Positions 59,143 through 64,000 of a DNA stretch of 64,000 nt are shown here, piece after piece. The stretch spans positions 620,001-684,000 of the forward strand of contig NZ_SNQG01000002.1 of NCBI RefSeq assembly GCF_004378255.1. The letters are read 5' to 3'. Within the stretch, counting starts at the first letter, position 1; the number at the start of each line of letters is the position of its first letter. The DNA comes from Mucilaginibacter phyllosphaerae. Lineage in GTDB: Bacteria; Bacteroidota; Bacteroidia; Sphingobacteriales; Sphingobacteriaceae. A program made the translations under genes and the position numbers. Below the pieces are notes generated by a model. The model was not told where the DNA came from. It saw only the letters and a list, made by a program, of their open reading frames with translations, and searched no databases.

Positions 59143-59478
59143 ATGAAAAACGCAATTGCCATTACCCGGCCAACGCTTAAAACCAAAGGATTTTCTACGC
59201 ATCACATTGATATTTTTAACTGGATACTGCGTGGTAAAACCAATCGGGAAATCAACAGTATGCTGGGTTATACCAAACGCTCGCACGCGGTGGTTGATCA
59301 TTCCCGCAAGGTGATGTATAAACTACTTGCTTTTGAAGAGCTATGCCGTAAAGATCACTCAGACCGAATTATTTATCCCCGGAACTACCAGTTTTGGTGG
59401 AAGAAATTATTTGATAAGCACATGAGCACTCTGTTGTCTGTAGCCATAGCCCCTGGTTTTTACGAAGGCAACGAATAA
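59143..59478 (+). CDS. LuxR-like HTH protein at the end of the adhesin operon
   Basis: 111 aa. The segment FSTHHIDIFNWILRGKTNRE then MLGYTKRSHAVVDHSRKVMYKL resembles a LuxR/NarL-type HTH, without a receiver domain. It starts 17 bases after the OmpA-like gene with GGAGAGG before the ATG, so it is in the operon and may regulate it. HTH assignment moderate. Confidence 0.65.
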   Translation: MKNAIAITRPTLKTKGFSTHHIDIFNWILRGKTNREINSMLGYTKRSHAVVDHSRKVMYKLLAFEELCRKDHSDRIIYPRNYQFWWKKLFDKHMSTLLSVAIAPGFYEGNE

Positions 59479-59499
59479 CAACCTTTTCCCTTAATAATA

Positions 59500-59539
59500 A
59501 ACAAGCCGTCCCATTTTTTTAATATTGGGATGGCTTGTT
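59500..59539. terminator. Bidirectional terminator
   Basis: AACAAGCCGTCCCA pairs with TGGGATGGCTTGTT with one G-U, around an A/T-rich 12-base loop, between convergent genes. Confidence 0.85.
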
Positions 59540-59563
59540 GTTTCATAAAAAGTAATAATTGCC

Positions 59564-59767
59564 TTAATAACCACGGTTATCAGGCTTGGCCTGTTGTACA
59601 GCCTGCTCTACCTTTTCGGTAGCGTAGGTTTTGGCTTTTTCAAACCATTCCGGTGCATCCTCGGTAATATCATCAAGGATAGAGCGGCCGTTAGGGCCTT
59701 TTTTAGTAATATAGTTTATCCCATACCCAATGGCTGCGCCAACTGCTATAAATCTTAATAAGCCCAT
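59564..59767 (-). CDS. YtxH-like small membrane protein
   Basis: 67 aa starting MGLLRFIAVGAAIGYGINYI, a single N-terminal membrane helix, then a charged helix (EWFEKAKTYATEKVEQAVQQ). It fits the YtxH-like stress-protein type. Function unknown. Confidence 0.7.
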   Translation of the reverse strand: MGLLRFIAVGAAIGYGINYITKKGPNGRSILDDITEDAPEWFEKAKTYATEKVEQAVQQAKPDNRGY

Positions 59768-59836
59768 GATGTTGTTAATTTAAGTAAATGTTTGTACTAA
59801 TTCATTTGCAAGTATGATGCCAAAGGGAGGGCTTTG

Positions 59837-60205
59837 TTACGTTATATTTTTTTGATACGCTTCTATCAACTTTTTAGTAGCCCTGTTGCGCCAGGCGGTT
59901 AGCAGCAGTTCTTTTAATTCTTGTGGGTCGGCATGTGCTAAACGTACCAGCATATAATTATAGTTAAGGTAATGGGCGGTAATGTGGTAAACATCCGGCT
60001 TGGCATGCATCCATTTGTCGCGATCAAGTGTGCCTAAAACCAGGTTTTCCCCGTCTTCTTTAATGCGTGCAAATATTTTTTTGTTTACATAAAATGCGGG
60101 GGTGCCAAAATATAGTTTCTCGGTAACCCCAGGCAGGTGCAGCAGCGTGCTACGCAAAAATTGCAGAAATAAAAGGCATCCGTTGCCATAAGGCAAGTTA
60201 AGCAA
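59837..60205 (-). CDS. MmcQ/YjbR family protein
   Basis: 122 aa. The words LPGVTEKLYFGTPAFYVNKK and KPDVYHITAHYLNYNYMLVR are typical of the MmcQ/YjbR fold, a possible DNA-binding family. The start is uncertain: TTG at 60205 is used, because no good ATG lies in frame before the conserved core. Confidence 0.8.
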   Translation of the reverse strand: MLNLPYGNGCLLFLQFLRSTLLHLPGVTEKLYFGTPAFYVNKKIFARIKEDGENLVLGTLDRDKWMHAKPDVYHITAHYLNYNYMLVRLAHADPQELKELLLTAWRNRATKKLIEAYQKNIT

Positions 60206-60313
60206 ACTTAATCACATCGAAAAAAATTATTGCTTTAAGCATATCAGGGCAAATTTGCGGCAGATTAAAACTTAAAGGCCATATTAAGGTTGTAGGGACA
60301 TAAAATTAGATAC

Positions 60314-61798
60314 ATGGAAAATTTTACAATGCTGCAGTTTTTTGAATGGTATTCCCCGGGCGATGGCACCCTTTGGGATCATTTAAAAAATGAATCGGGC
60401 CGTTTAAAAAATATAGGGATAGATGCCGTTTGGCTGCCGCCGGCGCAAAAAGGTGCGGCGGGCGGTTACTCGGTAGGGTATGATGTTTACGATATTTATG
60501 ACCTGGGCGAATTTGACCAAAAAGGATCTGTACGTACCAAATACGGTACAAAGCAACAGTTGCTTGATGCCGTGAATGCTGCTAAAGAAGCAGGCCTTAA
60601 TGTTTACGTTGATGTGGTACTTAACCACATGGGTGGCGCCGATGAAGCCGAACGCTTTACCGTGCGTAAAGTAAATCCCGATAATCGTAACGAATTTATA
60701 AGCGAACCTTACGAGATAGAATCGTTCACCAAATTTACTTTTCCGGGCAGGCAGGGTCAATATTCGCAGTTTGTGTGGGACTGGCAATGCTTTACCGGTG
60801 TGGATTTTGACAGCAGCACACAAGAGACCGCCATCTTTAGCATCCAGAACCAGTATGGCGAGGCGTGGGAAGATGTAGTAGGGGATGAGAACGGTAACTT
60901 TGATTACCTGATGATGGATGATATTGATACCCGCAACCCCGCCGTGCGCGATGAACTGAAGCGCTGGGGAAAATGGTACCATGATACCATTGGCTTTAAC
61001 GGGATGCGCCTGGATGCCATTAAACATATTTCGTTTGATTTTTATAATGACTGGCTTGACCATATGCGCAGCCAAACCGGGCAGGAACTATTTACCGTTG
61101 GCGAATACTGGAGTTATGAAGTAGGCCTGTTAGAAGAATATTTGGAGGCAACGGGCGGCCGCATGTCGCTGTTTGATGCGCCTTTGCATAATAATCTGCA
61201 TGAGGCTTCTGTACAGGGCAGTAGTTATGATCTGACAACCATATTTGATAACACACTGGTTGCGCTTAAACCGGATAAAGCGGTAACACTGGTAGAAAAC
61301 CATGATACCCAACCCCTGCAATCGCTTACCCAGCCGGTAGATTTTTGGTTTAAGCCCATAGGCTATGCGCTGATATTGTTGCGCGAAGGCGGCTACCCCT
61401 GCCTGTTTTACCCGGATCTTTACGGATCTAAATACACCGATAAGGGCGACGATGGCAACGAGCACGAAATTATACTGGCACCCGTAGCCGAACTGGAAAG
61501 CCTGCTGCACATTCGCAAGTATGTTGCCTATGGCCAGCAGCGCGATTATTTTGACCACCCGAATTGCATAGGCTGGACCCGCGAGGGCGACGACGAGCAT
61601 CAAAACTCTGGCTGCGCTGTAGTAATATCAAACGGCGAAGAGGGCAACAAAACAATGGAAGTTGGCCAGCGCCATGCCGGTAAAACTTTTGTAGATTACC
61701 TGGGCAAGCACGATGCCGAAATAACCATTGGCGACGATGGCTGGGCCGATTTTTTGGTAAGGGCAGGCTCGGTATGCGTTTGGGCGGTTAAAAATTAG
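60314..61798 (+). CDS. Intracellular alpha-amylase (GH13)
   Basis: 494 aa without a signal peptide. GH13 motifs are visible: DVVLNHMG (conserved region I), GMRLDAIKH with the catalytic Asp, FTVGEYW with the catalytic Glu and VENHDTQ with the third Asp. It cleaves alpha-1,4-glucans, probably cytosolic glycogen or imported maltodextrins. Start ATG is preceded by a short leader after AT-rich sequence. Confidence 0.94.
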   Translation: MENFTMLQFFEWYSPGDGTLWDHLKNESGRLKNIGIDAVWLPPAQKGAAGGYSVGYDVYDIYDLGEFDQKGSVRTKYGTKQQLLDAVNAAKEAGLNVYVDVVLNHMGGADEAERFTVRKVNPDNRNEFISEPYEIESFTKFTFPGRQGQYSQFVWDWQCFTGVDFDSSTQETAIFSIQNQYGEAWEDVVGDENGNFDYLMMDDIDTRNPAVRDELKRWGKWYHDTIGFNGMRLDAIKHISFDFYNDWLDHMRSQTGQELFTVGEYWSYEVGLLEEYLEATGGRMSLFDAPLHNNLHEASVQGSSYDLTTIFDNTLVALKPDKAVTLVENHDTQPLQSLTQPVDFWFKPIGYALILLREGGYPCLFYPDLYGSKYTDKGDDGNEHEIILAPVAELESLLHIRKYVAYGQQRDYFDHPNCIGWTREGDDEHQNSGCAVVISNGEEGNKTMEVGQRHAGKTFVDYLGKHDAEITIGDDGWADFLVRAGSVCVWAVKN

Positions 61799-62126
61799 TA
61801 TTAGTTGTAATAGCTTTTACAGGCCCCGCCGAACACATATTTGGGGAATAAAATCAACAACAAGTGTTATGCTTAAACAACGCGTGGTTTATAGCGGCAG
61901 TTGTTAGTAAAATAATAGCCGTCATATAGCAGGGGTTAACATAGTTTCGCCATTGCAAACAACATTAAATCGCCATTTGCAGTCAAAAATTCGGATAAGC
62001 GATTTTTTAACTGGTTGCTGATAAAAAAAATAAGGTATGCGGCCTGGTTTTTGCCACTATAGCAGCATAAAGGGTTAGCGCTTTTATTACCCTATAACCG
62101 ATTTATACTAAACAGATATCTAAATT
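61799..62126. other. Intergenic region without recognised features
   Basis: 328 bases between the amylase and epimerase genes. No ORF of note, no tRNA and no clear hairpin could be picked by eye; it must hold the epimerase promoter. Confidence 0.3.
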
Positions 62127-63134
62127 ATGATTACTTCATTGGTAACAGGCGGGGCCGGCTTTATTGGCTCACATGTAGCAAAACATTGTTTAAACCTTGG
62201 GCACAAAGTGATTGTGCTGGATGATCTTAGCGGTGGTTTTGAAGACCATGTACCGCAAGGCGTAGAGTTTATGGAAGGCTCTATCAACGATGTTGAACTG
62301 CTGGAGGCCTTGTTTGAGAAGCACCGGTTTGATTATGTTTACCATCTGGCTGCCTACGCTGCCGAAGGCTTGTCGCACTTTATCCGCAGGTTTAATTATA
62401 ATAATAACCTTATCGGTTCTGTTAATCTTATCAACCTGTCAGTTTTATACAAGATTAAATGTTTTGTGTTTACCTCGTCAATAGCGGTGTATGGTGCAGG
62501 GCAACTGCCCATGTTAGAGAGCATGGTGCCACAGCCCGAAGACCCATACGGTGTAGCCAAATACGCAGTAGAGATGGATTTGAAGGCGGCTAAACACATG
62601 TTCGGTTTAAATTCGGTGATCTTTCGCCCGCATAATGTTTATGGCGAGAACCAAAATATCGGCGATAAATACCGTAACGTTATCGGTATTTTTATGAACC
62701 AGATAATGCAGCAAAAACCCATGACCATATTTGGTGATGGCGAACAAACCCGCGCATTCAGCTATATTGACGATGTTGCCCCGCATATTGCCAACTGTGT
62801 AAATGTACCTGCTGCGTATAACCAGGTATTTAACGTTGGTGCCGATAAGCCCTACACGGTGAACGAACTGGTACAGGTAGTTGCCAAAGAGCTGGGTGTG
62901 GAACCCAAAGTTACCCATCTGGAAGCACGTAAAGAAGTTATGCATGCCCACAGCGAACATTCAAAAGCAGCCGGTGTATTTGGCAACAGTAAAAATGTAA
63001 GCCTGGAAGAAGGGATAGCCAAAATGGCCGCCTGGGCAAAAGTGGTTGGCTCCAGGGCCAGCGCCGAGTTTGACAACATAGAGATAGAAGAAAATCTGCC
63101 GCAGGGCTGGAGCAAGAAATCAATGGCTGTTTAA
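62127..63134 (+). CDS. NAD-dependent epimerase/dehydratase
   Basis: 335 aa extended SDR. The N-terminal TGGAGFIGSHVAKH binds NAD; catalytic TSSIAVYG and the Tyr/Lys pair in YGVAKYAVE are visible. Resembles UDP-glucose 4-epimerase-type sugar-nucleotide enzymes. No sugar-nucleotide neighbours, so substrate is open. Confidence 0.92.
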   Translation: MITSLVTGGAGFIGSHVAKHCLNLGHKVIVLDDLSGGFEDHVPQGVEFMEGSINDVELLEALFEKHRFDYVYHLAAYAAEGLSHFIRRFNYNNNLIGSVNLINLSVLYKIKCFVFTSSIAVYGAGQLPMLESMVPQPEDPYGVAKYAVEMDLKAAKHMFGLNSVIFRPHNVYGENQNIGDKYRNVIGIFMNQIMQQKPMTIFGDGEQTRAFSYIDDVAPHIANCVNVPAAYNQVFNVGADKPYTVNELVQVVAKELGVEPKVTHLEARKEVMHAHSEHSKAAGVFGNSKNVSLEEGIAKMAAWAKVVGSRASAEFDNIEIEENLPQGWSKKSMAV

Positions 63135-63173
63135 TTCCTGAAAAAGATTATCGGTTTTTCGGTAAACATTTAT

Positions 63174-63181
63174 ATTTTTGT
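63174..63181 (+). promoter_or_regulatory. Candidate -7 element
   Basis: TATTTTTG matches TAnnTTTG, 17 bases before the ATG at 63199. The T-rich word upstream near 63156 is a poor -33. Confidence 0.4.
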
Positions 63182-63198
63182 GCCAAATAATTAAGCAA

Positions 63199-63387
63199 AT
63201 GCAAAATTCAACAGAAAACGCAAATTCAGTAAGTCACTATAAATTCTTAGTTCTGACGGTTGTTATTGGTTTAGTAGGTGTTTACTTACGCTTTGTAGAG
63301 TTTCCTCACGCTACGCTGATCTCTAACCTGATCTTGTTAGTAGCTTCCGGCTTATGCTTAAAAGCAGTTTTTGGGATTCTTAAATAA
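63199..63387 (+). CDS. Small two-helix membrane protein
   Basis: 62 aa from ATG 63199, with two hydrophobic helices (FLVLTVVIGLVGVYLRF and LISNLILLVASGLCL). Seems a conserved small Bacteroidota protein; function unknown. Confidence 0.65.
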   Translation: MQNSTENANSVSHYKFLVLTVVIGLVGVYLRFVEFPHATLISNLILLVASGLCLKAVFGILK

Positions 63388-63408
63388 GTAATGCATCATG
63401 ATATAATT

Positions 63409-63440
63409 AAAGCGCTGCCAGTTTTGGCAGCGCTTTTTTT
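63409..63440 (+). terminator. Terminator after the small membrane gene
   Basis: AAAGCGCTGCCA pairs with TGGCAGCGCTTT around GTTT, followed by T. Confidence 0.9.
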
Positions 63441-63587
63441 GTTTGTACGCTCTTTCGTCATTTTTCTGAAAAGATAGCCCAGGTAAGTAAAGCACGCCCT
63501 GTTTTTGTCGCGATCGTACCGCAAGATGCTTATATTGTTTACTGATATTTGGATATAGACAAGCAATTATAGCATTAAAATTAATTT

Positions 63588-64000
63588 ATGAGGAAGTTAA
63601 AGTTACAGATACAAATGACCATTGATGGTTTTGTAGCCGGTCCCAAAGGTGAGTTAGACTGGCAATTTCTTCCGGGTGCTGCACCAGACCCTAATAGCTT
63701 TAAAACGGTGATAGATATTGCTGAAAGTAGCGACATTATTTTATTAGGCCGTAAAATGACCCGTGAGTTTATTGATTATTGGGAAAATGTGGCAGACAAT
63801 CAGCCCGATAGCCCCATGCATTCTTTTGCACAAACCATGGTAAACATGCGCAAAATCGTTTTTAGCCGCACAGAAAAGAATATTATTGGCAGGAATTTAG
63901 AAACAGAGCATAGCGACCTGGCTACAGCGGTGAAACAACTAAAGCAAAAAGAGGGTAAAGATATTTTGGTTTATGGCGGTGCTGATTTTGTAAGATCGCT
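63588..64000 (+). CDS. Dihydrofolate reductase family protein (RibD C-terminal-like), 3' end cut
   Basis: From ATG 63588, 137 residues are visible and the frame runs off the window. MRKLKLQIQMTIDGFVAGPK, LLGRKMTREF and LVYGGADFVRS match the small DHFR-like/RibD C-terminal reductase family common in Bacteroidota. Substrate unknown. Confidence 0.85.
   Translation, partial: MRKLKLQIQMTIDGFVAGPKGELDWQFLPGAAPDPNSFKTVIDIAESSDIILLGRKMTREFIDYWENVADNQPDSPMHSFAQTMVNMRKIVFSRTEKNIIGRNLETEHSDLATAVKQLKQKEGKDILVYGGADFVRS

Noticed and set aside
60404..61075. 223-aa minus-strand ORF over the amylase gene
   Set aside because: It is antisense to a gene with complete catalytic motifs and has no recognisable domain.

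Overview
The window is a chromosomal segment of a Bacteroidota bacterium, most likely from the Sphingobacteriaceae and Mucilaginibacter- or Pedobacter-like. The evidence is a type IX secretion (T9SS) adhesin with a C-terminal gliding/CHU_C-type sorting domain followed by PorP/SprF-like and OmpA/PorE-like partners, TAnnTTTG-type -7 promoter words, very few Shine-Dalgarno sites, an H1-like (Hc1) small protein, and a membrane pyrophosphatase. Most of it reads as ordinary housekeeping chromosome. No phage, integrase, transposase or rRNA operon was seen. One tRNA gene, Ala(GGC), is present.

Layout. 1-3935 is the end of the division and cell-wall cluster (ftsQ partial, ftsA, ftsZ). 4076-5808 holds an alpha-oxoamine synthase and an H1-like protein. 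5895-6570 is a striking tandem array of 81-82 bp palindromic units. 6610-12364 carries dapA, a UbiD-type decarboxylase, a DoxX-like protein, a TauE/SafE permease and a dicarboxylate/amino acid symporter. 12444-13109 is a small AT-rich nucleotidyltransferase plus 52-aa ORF pair. 13137-21939 holds a carboxypeptidase-regulatory-like lipoprotein/secreted protein, sucD, a serine hydrolase with an apparent frameshift in an A8 tract, msrB, nrdB-nrdA and a CWC Cys-rich protein. 22039-30811 contains an outer membrane protein, fabG, a DUF3253 protein, a VWA-like membrane protein, an endonuclease/exonuclease/phosphatase protein, ligA, a Gfo/Idh/MocA oxidoreductase and a secreted hypothetical. 30855-41337 holds a DUF6496 protein, a hexapeptide acetyltransferase, an AI-2E transporter, a class II phosphodiesterase, a TPR protein, an Ada-like repair/regulator protein, a PBP4-type carboxypeptidase, an amino acid permease and hppA, followed by tRNA-Ala.

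42240-59478 is the most distinctive region. On the minus strand lie a STAND-type P-loop NTPase, an 86-aa ACP-like protein without the carrier serine, a LuxR-type response regulator, a histidine kinase, a multi-pass membrane protein and a 125-aa protein with a CPPTC tail. Divergent from these is an operon for a 2633-aa adhesin (19 Ig-like repeats, five discoidin-like modules, one Fn3-like domain, CHU_C sorting domain), a PorP/SprF protein, a PorE/OmpA-like protein and a LuxR-like HTH protein. A plausible but unproven reading is that the sensor/regulator block controls the surface adhesin or another envelope function.

The right end (59564-64000) holds a YtxH-like protein, a MmcQ/YjbR protein, an intracellular alpha-amylase, an epimerase/dehydratase, a two-TM protein and a partial dihydrofolate-reductase-like gene cut by the window end. 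Many intergenic gaps contain hairpins and imperfect repeated words, which suggests a mobile or decaying REP-like intergenic repeat population.
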